From: Paraburkholderia acidipaludis NBRC 101816
GTDB taxonomy: Bacteria; Pseudomonadota; Gammaproteobacteria; Burkholderiales; Burkholderiaceae
DNA: 64,000 bases
Assembly: GCF_000684975.1 (NCBI RefSeq)
Contig: NZ_BAXZ01000006.1
Span: 1 to 64,000 of the forward strand
Direction of reading: 5' to 3'
The translations under genes were made by a program, and so were the position numbers. The notes below the pieces were generated by a model, which searched no databases, was not told the DNA's origin, and worked only from the letters and a program-made list of their open reading frames with translations. Shown piece by piece: positions 33,320 through 42,151 of this stretch (positions are counted from its first letter, which is position 1; each line of letters opens with the position of its first letter).

Positions 33320-34936
33320 CTACTTGCGTTGCACGGGGGTGGGCGGAACAATCGGGAGCAGGCATAGGGCGATGATTCCCACGGCGGCCATGAACGCAAA
33401 CGCGTCGGCATACGCGTAGGCCGTGGCCTGATGCGCGCCTTGCTCCGCGAGCATGCGCAGGGAGGCCTGCTGCGCCTCGAACGGCGTGTAGCCGCCGTGC
33501 GTCGTGAGCGTGCCGGAAACCGTTGCGAGCCATGAGCGCGTCACGTCGTTGTCGTGCCGCACATGATCGAAAAGGCGCGCGGAGTGCAGGGTTTCGCGGT
33601 GCGAGATCAGGATCGTCAACAGCGCCACACCCAGCGAAGCGCCGAACTGGCGAAACGTCATGTACAGCGAAACACCGTCGAGGAGCTTGTTCTGCTCGAT
33701 GCGCGCAACCGTGCCGCTGCCCACCGCGGGCAAGAGCGGCGAAAGGCAGAAAGCGTACAGCACCATTGGCAGTACGAAGTACCATCCCGGGGTTCCGGTG
33801 GTCAGGAGCCGGTTGCAGATCAGCATCGAGAGGATCAGCATGACGAGGGCGAAGGCGATGGCCTTGCGCTGCCCCACGCGCGCGATGAAGCCGACCATGA
33901 GCGGCCGGATCGCGGCGGCGGTGAGCGCATAGACGCACATGATCTGGCCGGTCTGCGTGGCGCTGTGCGTGTTCGACGAGACGTTGCGCAAGAACTCCGG
34001 CAGAACGAACAGGCTGCCCGAAAGAATCATGCCGGTGAACACGCCGATCAACGCCGACGAGAGCACGTGACGGTCGCGCATGAGCCCGAGCCAGAGCAGC
34101 GGCGTGCGGTTGGCGGCGCTCATCTGCCAGGCGATGAAGAGAATCAGCGCGCCGGCGCAGAGGAAGCCGAGCATGCGCAGGTGCGCGGAGCCGAACCAGT
34201 CGTCTATCTCGCCGCGGTTGAGTATCACCTGCAGCGCGATCAGCGCGGTGGCAAGCAGCACGATGCCGGGCCAGTCCGTGGCGGTCAGGCGCTCCGAGCT
34301 GGGCTTGGGCTGGTTCGGGAAGTGCCGCGCGATCAGCCACAGCGCGCCGGCGGCGTAGAGAAGATTGGGCAAAAAAATCAGGCGCCAGTTGGCGTGATCC
34401 GTGATGTAGCCGCTCGCGAGCAGGCCCGCTGCGCTGGAGAGATACAGCATCGTCGAAATGCGCATCAGCGACGGGCTGCGCTGCGGCTTGGGCATGAGCA
34501 GGTAGACGGAGGCGCGCCACCACATCACGAGCCCCGCCGCGGCGAGTCCTTGCAGGGCCCGCCAGAACAGCATGATGTCGAGGCTCGGGGCGAGCGAGCA
34601 GCCCACTGACGTGAAGGCGAATGCGACGACCGTGCCGAGCAGGAAGCGCTTGTAGCCGAAATGCCCCGCCATCCAGATCGAAATGGGCACGCCCAGAAAC
34701 AGCGAGCAGCTGTACACGGTCAGAATCCAGCTGGACTCGTCCGCGGAAACGCCGAGCGTGCCGGTGAGATCCGTGAGGACGAGATTCACGCTGTCGAACG
34801 TGTAGAACTCCATACCGGTCGCGAGCCCCAGACCGATCAGCAGCGCCCGGACGTGTTCGGGCGCAGGCGCTGCCGCCGCCGGCGGGGAGGCCGGCGGCGC
34901 CACAGGAGCACCGGTTGGAAGGGTGGCCTGGCTCAT
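33320..34936 (-). CDS. DHA2 family (EmrB-type) MFS multidrug exporter
   Basis: The 538-residue membrane protein has about 14 helices. After a Pro/Ala-rich start comes GMEFYTFDSVNLVLTDLTGT and VYSCSLFLGVPISIWMAGHF with GYKRFLLGT, the DHA2 loop motif. SCSLAPSLDIMLFWRALQGL and VGQRKAIAFAL are also family-typical. It is the energised inner-membrane component of the tripartite pump, using proton-motive force to export hydrophobic or acidic compounds. It is the first gene of the pump set (order emrB-like, emrA-like, nodT-like). Confidence 0.93.
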   Translation of the reverse strand: MSQATLPTGAPVAPPASPPAAAAPAPEHVRALLIGLGLATGMEFYTFDSVNLVLTDLTGTLGVSADESSWILTVYSCSLFLGVPISIWMAGHFGYKRFLLGTVVAFAFTSVGCSLAPSLDIMLFWRALQGLAAAGLVMWWRASVYLLMPKPQRSPSLMRISTMLYLSSAAGLLASGYITDHANWRLIFLPNLLYAAGALWLIARHFPNQPKPSSERLTATDWPGIVLLATALIALQVILNRGEIDDWFGSAHLRMLGFLCAGALILFIAWQMSAANRTPLLWLGLMRDRHVLSSALIGVFTGMILSGSLFVLPEFLRNVSSNTHSATQTGQIMCVYALTAAAIRPLMVGFIARVGQRKAIAFALVMLILSMLICNRLLTTGTPGWYFVLPMVLYAFCLSPLLPAVGSGTVARIEQNKLLDGVSLYMTFRQFGASLGVALLTILISHRETLHSARLFDHVRHDNDVTRSWLATVSGTLTTHGGYTPFEAQQASLRMLAEQGAHQATAYAYADAFAFMAAVGIIALCLLPIVPPTPVQRK

Positions 34937-34980
34937 GAACGAGGGTCGAAGAAAAAGGCCAGCATACCGTACTAACGGGG

Positions 34981-35634
34981 TCAGTGGCCTTCGCTCGCGC
35001 CGAACATGGTCTTGGCGTAGATGAGGCCGAGGCCATAGGCGCCGCCATGCGCGATCGAGGTCGCCACCGTCTGGTTGTACGTTTCGCCGCGCGCCCAGTC
35101 ACGTTGCAGTTCGAGCAGGTATTGCAGCGACGTCATCGGGCGTGCGCCGAGCTGGATCATGCGTTCGAGCGCGCGTTCGTGCGCTTCGTCGGAAACGTCG
35201 CCGCAGGCGTCGGCGATGACGTAGACCTCGAAGCCCTGATCGAGCGCGGAGAGCGCCGGGCCGACGATGCATACCGAGGTCCACAGACCCGCGAGGACGA
35301 TCTTGTCCTTGCCGATGGCGTTGACGCGCTCGGCAATGCGCGGGTCTTCCCACGTATTCATGGTCGTGCGGTCGATCACGTGCGTTTCGGGAAACACCGA
35401 CCGGATCTCGTCGAAGATCGGGCCGGAGAAGGACTTCTCGGCGACCGTCGTGAGGATGGTGGAGACGTTGAACTCCTTCGCCGCCTTGGAAACGAGCGCT
35501 GCATTGTTGCGCAGCGAAACAGCGTCGATCGACTTGGTGGCGAACGACATCTGCGACTGGTGATCAATCATGATCAGCGTGTGATTGCTGGGATCGAGCA
35601 AAGTCTTGCCGGGTTGAGCTTTGGCGGTGGGCAT
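34981..35634 (-). CDS. Isochorismatase-like cysteine hydrolase
   Basis: The 217-residue protein has the isochorismatase fold with the full catalytic triad visible: Asp24 (MIDHQSQM), Lys67 (VAEKSFSG) and Cys122 (GLWTSVCIVG), preceded by the cis-peptide region. Relatives include nicotinamidase, N-carbamoylsarcosine amidase and a large set of YcaC-type hydrolases, which this resembles in length and in YVIADACGDVSDEAHERALE. It lies 44 bases upstream of the efflux carrier gene on the same strand, so it may be co-transcribed with it. Substrate unknown. Confidence 0.88.
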   Translation of the reverse strand: MPTAKAQPGKTLLDPSNHTLIMIDHQSQMSFATKSIDAVSLRNNAALVSKAAKEFNVSTILTTVAEKSFSGPIFDEIRSVFPETHVIDRTTMNTWEDPRIAERVNAIGKDKIVLAGLWTSVCIVGPALSALDQGFEVYVIADACGDVSDEAHERALERMIQLGARPMTSLQYLLELQRDWARGETYNQTVATSIAHGGAYGLGLIYAKTMFGASEGH

Positions 35635-35759
35635 CGTGATCTCCTGTCAAGGGACGGTGAACAGACGGGCCCGTCCTGGCTGGGCCGTCTGTCGCTTTCT
35701 GCTCCGGCAGTCCGCATTTCGCGGCACAGTCCGGAACAGGTGTTGCGCGTTGCGGTATT

Positions 35760-36401
35760 TCACTCCCGCCAGCCCGAGCCGAGGATCAGGCCGCAGAAGT
35801 TGAGACGCCGGTAATTCGGATCGTTACGTTCGAGGACATCGGCGCAGACCGAGCCAAACGTGGTGGCCGGCCGGTTCGCGAGGCCATGGGCGAACGTGTC
35901 GATGACCAGTTCCTTGAAGTGGGTGCCGCGCGGGTATTCCTGCAGCACGGCGCGGCGCCTCGGTTCGCTGACTTCGTCGAAGTGCAGGCCGAGAAGGTCG
36001 GTTTCGACGCCTGCGGCGAGCAGCGCCGTGAGCGAAGTGAGCTCGGTAGGGATGCCAAATGTCGTATGCAGGGCAACGGCAAGCCAGGCTTCGTTGATCT
36101 GTTCCTGCGAAATCCGATGGTGTTTCAGGAAGAGGCGCAGCGCGTGCGCGCCATCGACTTCGAAGCGCCGGTGCGAATCGCGGTAATCGTCGGTCAGTCC
36201 GACGTCGTGGAACAGTGCGGCCACATAGAGCAGTTCCGGGTCGAAATCGAGCGCGCGGTGTTCCCCTATCAGCGCTCCGAACAGGAAGACGCGCACCGAA
36301 TGGCGAAACAGGATGGGCGGCTCGCTCGCGAGAATGGCGGCACTGGCGGCCTGGGCGAGGGGGCCGTCCGGAATCGTCACGCCAGCAATGATCCTGCTCA
36401 T
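35760..36401 (-). CDS. HD-domain protein (cyanamide hydratase-like)
   Basis: From Met 36401 the protein has 213 residues. The metal-binding HD motif is seen as His34 (LFRHSVRVF), His65-Asp66 (AALFHDVGLTDDY) and later histidines (HHRI; AVALHTTFGI). The arrangement RHS.R...AALFHDVGL is shared with fungal cyanamide hydratase and related bacterial HD proteins, which add water to small C-N compounds. It is 13 bases downstream of the DoxX-like gene and 125 bases upstream of the isochorismatase-like gene. The function remains an inference from family. Confidence 0.83.
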   Translation of the reverse strand: MSRIIAGVTIPDGPLAQAASAAILASEPPILFRHSVRVFLFGALIGEHRALDFDPELLYVAALFHDVGLTDDYRDSHRRFEVDGAHALRLFLKHHRISQEQINEAWLAVALHTTFGIPTELTSLTALLAAGVETDLLGLHFDEVSEPRRRAVLQEYPRGTHFKELVIDTFAHGLANRPATTFGSVCADVLERNDPNYRRLNFCGLILGSGWRE

Positions 36402-36414
36402 CGGTACGCTCCGT

Positions 36415-36825
36415 TCATAGGCCAAGCCAGGCGCCGAGGGCATACTGCCCCGGGCCCGCGATCGCGATCGTGCCGAAGAGAATCAGGAGCATCCACGCGA
36501 ACTGCGCCTGATCGATCGTCCATTCGGGATGGACGCGCAGCAGCGCGATCGCCGTGACGGCCATGACCGGCAGGGCGGAAAGGCGTGTGGCGACGCCGAC
36601 GATCATCAGAACCGGGCAGACCACTTCCGCGAAGATGGCGAATGCGATCGTCAGCTTCTTTCCGAAATGGAAAGGATCCTCGATAACCGCGGCCTCGCGC
36701 CGGTAGTGCTCGACCTTCGGCAGTCCATGGACGATCAGCACGAGCACGCTCGCACAGACGCGCAGAAACAGCAGTCCGATGTCGGTCGAGTTGGCGGCCA
36801 CGCGGGCAAAGAACGCTGCCGTCAT
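36415..36825 (-). CDS. DoxX family membrane protein
   Basis: From Met 36825 the 136-residue protein has four hydrophobic helices with the DoxX pattern: LLFLRVCASVLVLIVHGLPK, then PVLMIVGVATRLSALPVMAV and an FAWMLLILFGTIAIAGPGQY end. DoxX proteins are small membrane proteins linked to oxidoreductases or sulfur metabolism; most have no proven role. The upstream 53 codons of the open frame are unlike the family and are left out. It heads a possible minus-strand operon running through the HD, isochorismatase and efflux genes. Confidence 0.82.
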   Translation of the reverse strand: MTAAFFARVAANSTDIGLLFLRVCASVLVLIVHGLPKVEHYRREAAVIEDPFHFGKKLTIAFAIFAEVVCPVLMIVGVATRLSALPVMAVTAIALLRVHPEWTIDQAQFAWMLLILFGTIAIAGPGQYALGAWLGL

Positions 36826-37212
36826 GGCTGTACCCGTCCTCGAAGCGACGGGCCGCAAGAGCGAGCCTGCCGTTGCCGCGAGCCTTGCAAATGAAGCGGG
36901 TGAGGGGTGGCGGCGCTGGCGGTCTGCGAAATCATCATTCCGGCTCCTGATACGCGGCGTCGGGCAGCGAGGCCTCCCGGGCATGGTCGGGAGGCGTTGA
37001 TTGCATCGTTGTCAAGCTACCCGGGCTCGCGCGCAAAGTCCTGAAAACGACCTGAAAAGTTCTGGCGTTACAGGCAAGCGCCTCGCGGCGCGAAGCGGGC
37101 GGGGAAATCGGCGGCGCGTATCAGGAGATATCAGAACGATTCAGGTCCGTGCGCGCGTGGCTGTGCCAGGATGCTTGAACCCGTTGCCTTCGATCGTGAG
37201 AGGCATGCCGTT
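36826..37212. promoter_or_regulatory. Divergent intergenic region with 11-base-spaced direct repeats
   Basis: This 387-base gap separates the DoxX and DUF3331 genes and must hold both promoters. CCTGAAAA occurs at 37040-37047 and again at 37051-37058, exactly one helical turn (11 bases) apart, the spacing of OmpR/PhoB-type half-sites. ATCAG-type motifs recur further on (37119-37145). No gene is seen. Confidence 0.35.
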
Positions 37213-37632
37213 ATGAACGAATTCAGCACGTGGACACGAATTGTCGGCTCGCTGTCGGGCGAAGCCGGCACTTGTGCGGAACCGCAGCGCGCCGCGCGCA
37301 GGCCTCGCCCCTCGCGCGGCGCCGCGCCCATCCATGCCGACGGCTGCTCGTCGGTCGTGGCATTGGAAATGTCCGACGATTACGCCCTGATCATTTGCTG
37401 GAGCGACGCGACGCGCGGCCGCTACGCCTACCAGCGGTGGGTGATTGGCACGTCGCGCGGCAGGGGGTGCTGCGCGTTGAGCGGACGCACGATCTATCGC
37501 GGCGACCGCGTTTACCGGCCCCAATGGCGAGGCGGCTATTGCCCGGCCAATAGCGCGGAGATGATCCTGGCCGCAGCGATCAGGCGCATGGGCATTGGGG
37601 TAGCCGAAGCGGAGTCGTTCGACGAGGCGTAA
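37213..37632 (+). CDS. DUF3331-type protein
   Basis: The 139-residue protein starts MNEFSTWTRIVGSLSGEAGT and contains a compact core: ALEMSDDYALIICWSDATRG, RYAYQRWVIGTSRGRGCCAL, GRTIYRGDRVYRPQWRG and a C-terminal helix. This matches my recollection of the DUF3331 family, which is common in Burkholderia-group genomes and functionally uncharacterised. The core has paired cysteines (RGCCALSG) and looks like a small beta-rich domain. The ATG at 37213 is preferred; an in-frame ATG at 37171 would add 14 residues. Confidence 0.7.
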   Translation: MNEFSTWTRIVGSLSGEAGTCAEPQRAARRPRPSRGAAPIHADGCSSVVALEMSDDYALIICWSDATRGRYAYQRWVIGTSRGRGCCALSGRTIYRGDRVYRPQWRGGYCPANSAEMILAAAIRRMGIGVAEAESFDEA

Positions 37633-37674
37633 AACGACCGTTCGCGTTCGCGGGCGAACGGCATTGGCCTTCGC

Positions 37675-38529
37675 TCAGGCAGACGGCCGCGATCCGGCGC
37701 CCTTGCGCAGACGCATCGGCGTCACGCCCAGGCGCTCGGCGAACACGCTCGTCATATGCTGCTGCGAAGAGAAGCCGCAGCCGAAGGCGATGTCGCTGAT
37801 GGGCAGATCGGTATCGCGCAGCAGGGTCGCGGCAGCTTCTACGCGTTTGTCGACCACGAACCGATAAAGCGAATAGCCCGTGCGTCCCTTCACGCCATCC
37901 ACGACCGCGCGCACGGGCAAGTCGAGTGCGCCGGCGATTTGCGGGCAGGTCAGATTCTCCGCGAGGTTCGCCGCGATGAATTCTTCCATGCGGGCGAATT
38001 GCGTATCCGAGAGGGCGATCTTGCGCGGCGCCGGACGTTCCAGCGCACGGACGGTTTCGAGGCAGGCGAGCGTGCCGACGCACTGCGCTTCCCACGGGTC
38101 GAGCCGGCCCGTGCCCGCCACCTTGCGCCGCGCATAGCGCACGAGATGCTGAATGGCGGCCGCGGCGATGTTGTCGACATTGCCGTTGCGCCGCAGCGCC
38201 GCAGCGCCGCGCTCGCACATCGGCTCCAAAAGCGTGTCCTGGCAGCGAAAGGCGATGAACCGTTGCCGCACTTCGAGCGCGTTGATCCACATGCGGCTGC
38301 CCTTGGGATGAAACGCGAGCGTTTCGCCCTTGAACGTATGCGCCGCCAGTTGCTCGTCGTCGTATCGCGCTTCGGAGGCGATGTCGCCGAGCAGCAGGCA
38401 AATGACGTCGTTCCGGTTGATCGAATCGAGCAGATACGGCTCTGCACCCGAAATGCAGTAGTCGAGCCCGGGTGCGCCGCTGGCGAGGCCAAACTGTTCG
38501 AATCCCTGCGTCCCGGCTTCACTCGCCAT
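37675..38529 (-). CDS. AraC family transcriptional regulator
   Basis: From Met 38529 (GGAGACAAGG before it) the protein has 284 residues. The C-terminal third is an AraC helix-turn-helix pair: LTCPQIAGALDLPVRAVVDG and LPISDIAFGCGFSSQQHMTS, then VFAERLGVTPMRLRKG. The N-terminal part is an unassigned sensing domain. It is divergent from the SDR gene at 38837 across a 307-base gap that contains a long inverted repeat. It probably regulates the SDR gene. The longer open frame up to 38868 is not supported. Confidence 0.88.
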   Translation of the reverse strand: MASEAGTQGFEQFGLASGAPGLDYCISGAEPYLLDSINRNDVICLLLGDIASEARYDDEQLAAHTFKGETLAFHPKGSRMWINALEVRQRFIAFRCQDTLLEPMCERGAAALRRNGNVDNIAAAAIQHLVRYARRKVAGTGRLDPWEAQCVGTLACLETVRALERPAPRKIALSDTQFARMEEFIAANLAENLTCPQIAGALDLPVRAVVDGVKGRTGYSLYRFVVDKRVEAAATLLRDTDLPISDIAFGCGFSSQQHMTSVFAERLGVTPMRLRKGAGSRPSA

Positions 38530-38713
38530 CCTTGTCTCCTGGTTGCCCGCGCTTTGCCTCGAACGCGCCACGCCGCCTTCCGCCGGATTGTCCGTGGCGC
38601 TCGCTGTCCAAAAGTATAGAACCTGCACCGCGTACCGCATGCATCGGGCATGCGTATCGGACAAACTGGTCGATCCCCATTTGGCAAAAATCTGTAACCG
38701 CCCAAATCTGAAA

Positions 38714-38762
38714 GACGCCGTCCGGGCCGCCGCGTAGTCTGGGTATCGAGACGGACGGCGTC
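38714..38762. promoter_or_regulatory. 11-bp perfect inverted repeat between AraC and SDR genes
   Basis: GACGCCGTCCG (38714-38724) and CGGACGGCGTC (38752-38762) are perfect inverted copies separated by 27 bases. They lie 75 bases before the SDR start. They could be a dimeric operator with looped spacing or a leader hairpin. The whole gap (38530-38836) shows no gene. Confidence 0.5.
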
Positions 38763-38836
38763 GCGCCGCGCTTCTGCCGAACGTCGCCTGCCGTAATACG
38801 GCCATCGAAATTTCCATGCGAACCGGGAGAAGGGTC

Positions 38837-39568
38837 GTGAAACTCCAGAACAAGGTCGTGCTCGTCACGGGCGCCGCGCGTGGACAGGGCGCCGCCGAAG
38901 CAAGGCGATTCGTTGCCGAGGGCGCGAAGGTGGTATTGGCGGATGTGCTCGACGAGGAGGGCCAGCGGCTCGCGGCGCAACTCGAGGACCAGGCGATCTA
39001 TCAGCATCTCGACGTGACGAGCGACCCCTCGTGGGTCGCCGCAATCGAGCGGACGGAGCGCGTTTTCGGACGCTGCGACGTGCTCGTCAACAACGCCGGC
39101 ATCTACTGGCCGGCGGCGATCGCGGGCACCACGGTGGAGCTGGCCGAAGCGATGTTCCGGGTCAATCAGCTCGGGACCTTGCTCGGCATGAAGCACGCGG
39201 CGGCGTCGATGAAGAAGACAGGAGGCGGTGCGATCGTCAACATCTCGTCGACCGCCGGTCTTCGCGGCTTTGCCAATGCCATCGCCTATAGCGGCACGAA
39301 GTGGGCCGTGCGCGGCATGACGAAGGTGGCGGCGGCCGAGCTTGCGCCGCATGGCATTCGCGTGAACTCCGTGCATCCCGGCTGCATCGCCGCCGACATG
39401 CTCAAGCAGAACAACGAGGAGGTCCACCGCATGGGCGCGGAGAGGGCGCCGCTGGAGCGTCACGGCACGCCCGACGAGGTCGCCACCCTCGTTGCCTTTC
39501 TCGCGAGCGACGAGAGCGCGTTCATCACCGGCGCGGAAGTCGCTATCGACGGCGGCTGGGCGGTGTGA
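38837..39568 (+). CDS. Short-chain dehydrogenase/reductase (3-oxoacyl-ACP reductase-like)
   Basis: The 243-residue SDR has the cofactor motif VTGAARGQGAAEARRF, NNAG (VLVNNAGIYWP), the catalytic Ser in NISSTAG and Tyr-x-x-x-Lys in AYSGTKWAVRG, with Asp in VVLADVLDEEG suggesting NAD(H). GTG at 38837 is the chosen start: AGAAGG is well placed before it and it gives MKLQNKVVLVTG. An ATG 21 bases upstream has no ribosome site. It is divergent from an AraC regulator. Likely an alcohol or hydroxysteroid-type dehydrogenase; the substrate is unknown. Confidence 0.9.
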   Translation: MKLQNKVVLVTGAARGQGAAEARRFVAEGAKVVLADVLDEEGQRLAAQLEDQAIYQHLDVTSDPSWVAAIERTERVFGRCDVLVNNAGIYWPAAIAGTTVELAEAMFRVNQLGTLLGMKHAAASMKKTGGGAIVNISSTAGLRGFANAIAYSGTKWAVRGMTKVAAAELAPHGIRVNSVHPGCIAADMLKQNNEEVHRMGAERAPLERHGTPDEVATLVAFLASDESAFITGAEVAIDGGWAV

Positions 39569-39731
39569 GGGCGTCTTGCCGCAGCGCGGATTGCGCGAAT
39601 ACAAAATCGGAGGATCCGGTAAACGCCAGGACATAAAGCGTAGATCGAATTGCAGCCCTTCCCCGATACTGGATGCGGGTTCCGACTGAGCAAGGGACCC
39701 TTTTCGAAAACCAGATAGAGGAGACACATAC

Positions 39732-40046
39732 ATGCTGCAACGTCGCGGTGCGATGGTCAGAATCCTGGCAACCCTCGGCTGCCTCTCGCTCCTGGGCGGC
39801 ACGGCTGCCGTGCAGGCGCAGGAGGGAAGCGCGGCAACGGCGGCTCCTGCGGCGTCCACGCCGAAGCAGATTCGCAAGGCCCAGCGTAAGGCGGCGCGGA
39901 CGCGGAAAAACGCGGAGCTCAAGACCCTCGAGAAGGGCGGCTATCAACCCGGGCAGGATACGGCCGATTACCCGCAAAGCCTGCAGAACGCCGAGCACAA
40001 GACGGTGCCGCAGTCACCCGCCGGTGCCTCCAGCGCGAGTCATTGA
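39732..40046 (+). CDS. Small exported protein (DUF4148-like)
   Basis: The 104-residue protein has a signal peptide (MVRILATLGCLSLLGGTAAV up to QAQ) and a short basic, Ala/Lys-rich mature part (PKQIRKAQRKAARTRKNAEL) ending KTLEKGGYQPGQDTADYPQS. This pattern resembles the small DUF4148 exported proteins common in Burkholderia-group bacteria, whose function is unknown. GAGGAGAC lies just before the ATG at 39732. It stands alone between the SDR and the second dioxygenase gene. Confidence 0.8.
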   Translation: MLQRRGAMVRILATLGCLSLLGGTAAVQAQEGSAATAAPAASTPKQIRKAQRKAARTRKNAELKTLEKGGYQPGQDTADYPQSLQNAEHKTVPQSPAGASSASH

Positions 40047-40365
40047 CGTGGCGGGCCGCCAGAATGCCGACGTCGAATACGTTTCGTCGAGTCGGTCAGA
40101 ACGTCCACGCTATCCCTCACCTCGTATTGGATAGTGACGGCAATACACAGTCGCCGGTAGGGGAACTGTAGTCCGCGCTGGTTTTCTTGACGGGACAGGT
40201 GTTTCCGAATTTCGGACATTCCATTCACCTGGCAGAAACTCGGAAGCGATTGTCCGCCACGGCTTGATGGACCGGATAGCATGAATACAAGGCGAACTGA
40301 TCGGCCGACGGCGCGAGAAACCCGCCAACCGGGCGGTTGCCGCAGGAAAACACGCGGAGACTTAC
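40047..40365. other. Intergenic region before the second dioxygenase gene
   Basis: I see no gene in this 319-base gap. It ends with GGAGAC (40353-40358), the ribosome site of the dioxygenase gene. Promoter elements are not clear. Confidence 0.35.
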
Positions 40366-41280
40366 ATGACGGATTTATCCCACCTCGACAGCATCGTCGA
40401 CGACCCCGATTCGATCACGGAAGTCGTGCTGGCGGCCATGAGCAAGACGGACGATGCGCGGCTCAAGCAGATCGTCGATGCGCTGGTGCGCCACGCACAC
40501 GCGTTCTTTCGTGAAGTACAACTGACGGACCAGGAGTTCGAAAAGGGACTCGAGTTCGTCAAGGGCATTGGCCAGGCGACCGTTGACGACCACAACGAGG
40601 TGGTGCTGGCCGCGGACGTGCTGGGCTTCTCGACGCTCGTCACCCTGCTCAACACGGCCGATCGCAGCAATCGCACGCCCGGCGCGCTGCTTGGGCCGTT
40701 CTACCGGGGCCGCTCGCCCGAGTACGCGGACGGCGCCTCCATCGTGGCCGATGGCTCGCCCGGTGCGCCGCTCTTTGTGCGCGGCCGCGTGGTGGACACG
40801 ACCGGAGCGCCTGTCCGGGGCGCACTCGTCGACGTCTGGCAGGCGTCGCCCATCGGGCTCTACGAAAACCAGGACCCGGACCAGCCCGACATGAACCTGC
40901 GGGGCCGATTCCGGACCGATGCGCAAGGCTATTTCAGGCTCCGCTCCGTTCGTCCCGCCGGCTATCCGGTGCCCACCCATGGCCCGGTAGGCCGGTTGCT
41001 GGAGAAGCAGCATCGTCACCCGTACCGTCCGGCGCATATCCACTTCGTCGTGGTCGCCGAGGGTTACGAAACACTGATCAGCCAGGTATTCGCCGACGAT
41101 TCGGAATACCTGGGATCGGACGTCGTCTTCGGCGTGAACCGGGCGCTCGTCGGGAAGTTTGCCGCGCATGAGGACGGCAGGGCAGCCGCACCGGACGTCA
41201 CGGGCCCGTATTACACGCTCGAATATGAATTTGTCGTGGCGGAAGGCACGCCTGTCTGGCCGACGCCCCCCATCAAATAA
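40366..41280 (+). CDS. Second intradiol dioxygenase, hydroxyquinol 1,2-dioxygenase-like
   Basis: The 304-residue protein has the same two-part layout as the dioxygenase at 4873: helical dimerisation domain, then the metal domain. The Fe(III) ligands Tyr166 (GLYENQD), Tyr200 (AGYPVP), His224 and His226 (RPAHIHF) are all present. The stretch GLYENQDPDQPDMNLRG is highly typical of hydroxyquinol dioxygenases. Product from hydroxyquinol would be maleylacetate, which could be handled by the reductase encoded at 13600. It is followed 13 bases later by an SDR gene. The two dioxygenases differ clearly in sequence, so this is an old paralogy. Confidence 0.92.
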   Translation: MTDLSHLDSIVDDPDSITEVVLAAMSKTDDARLKQIVDALVRHAHAFFREVQLTDQEFEKGLEFVKGIGQATVDDHNEVVLAADVLGFSTLVTLLNTADRSNRTPGALLGPFYRGRSPEYADGASIVADGSPGAPLFVRGRVVDTTGAPVRGALVDVWQASPIGLYENQDPDQPDMNLRGRFRTDAQGYFRLRSVRPAGYPVPTHGPVGRLLEKQHRHPYRPAHIHFVVVAEGYETLISQVFADDSEYLGSDVVFGVNRALVGKFAAHEDGRAAAPDVTGPYYTLEYEFVVAEGTPVWPTPPIK

Positions 41281-41293
41281 CGTGGAGAACAAC

Positions 41294-42043
41294 GTGTCCA
41301 ACACGCTTGAAGGAAAAGTCGCGGTCATTCTTGGCGGCACCGGCGGAATCGGTGTGGCCACCGCAAAGCGGCTCGCGGCAGCGGGAGCGCGCGTCGTGGT
41401 CTGCGGCCAGTCGGACCTCGGGAAAGCGCAGCATGTCGTTCAGTCGTTGCCCGGGCAGGGGCACGTAGCGAAAGTCGTGTCGATTGCCGAGAGCGATTCG
41501 CTTGCCGCGCTGGCCGGCGACGTTCGCGCCTTGTTCGGCCGCGCCGATATTCTCGTGAATACCGCGGGCTTTACGAAGCCGGTCAGGCACGGCGACCTCG
41601 AAGCGCTGACCGACGAACTGATCGACGAGATCATGAAGGTCAACTGGCGCGCGCAATTCGCCGCGATCCGGGCATTTCGCGCCTTGCTGGACGAGTCCGG
41701 CGCGGGGCTCGTGGTCAACGTGTCTTCGATCTCGGGCTCGACGGGATCCGGCAGCAATATCGCCTACTGCGCCGCCAAGGCCGGGCTCGACGTCATGGCC
41801 GTTTCGCTGGGCCGCGCGCTGGCCCCGCGCATTCGCGTGCTGAACGTGTCGCCCGGGGTCGTGGATACGAGCTTCGTGCCTGGACGCGGCGCGGACTTCA
41901 ACGAAAAGGCGGCCGCGTCCACGCCGCTGGGGCGCATCGGCGCGCCCGACGATATCGCCGAAGCCATCGAGGCGTGCGCGACCCACCTGAAATTCAGCAC
42001 CGGCACGACCATCGTTGTCGATGGCGGCCGGCGGCTGGGCTAG
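41294..42043 (+). CDS. Short-chain dehydrogenase/reductase
   Basis: The 249-residue SDR starts with GTG at 41294 (GGAG at 41284-41287) and reads SNTLEGKVAVILGGTGGIGV, the nucleotide site. NTAG, the catalytic Ser in NVSSISGSTG and Tyr-x-x-x-Lys in AYCAAKAGLD follow, and it ends TTIVVDGGRRLG. It forms a two-gene operon with the second hydroxyquinol-type dioxygenase, so it probably makes the ring substrate (for instance by oxidising a cyclic alcohol) or acts on a side product. It is convergent with the quinone oxidoreductase gene. Confidence 0.9.
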   Translation: MSNTLEGKVAVILGGTGGIGVATAKRLAAAGARVVVCGQSDLGKAQHVVQSLPGQGHVAKVVSIAESDSLAALAGDVRALFGRADILVNTAGFTKPVRHGDLEALTDELIDEIMKVNWRAQFAAIRAFRALLDESGAGLVVNVSSISGSTGSGSNIAYCAAKAGLDVMAVSLGRALAPRIRVLNVSPGVVDTSFVPGRGADFNEKAAASTPLGRIGAPDDIAEAIEACATHLKFSTGTTIVVDGGRRLG

Positions 42044-42151
42044 TCCGAAGCGAGGTTCATGATGCACGCAAGACCATCGTCACCCGCGCCGTCACAGGGA
42101 ATCTGACCAGGCCGGAGCAGCACCCGGGACTGCCCGTCACGCCCGGCCCGA

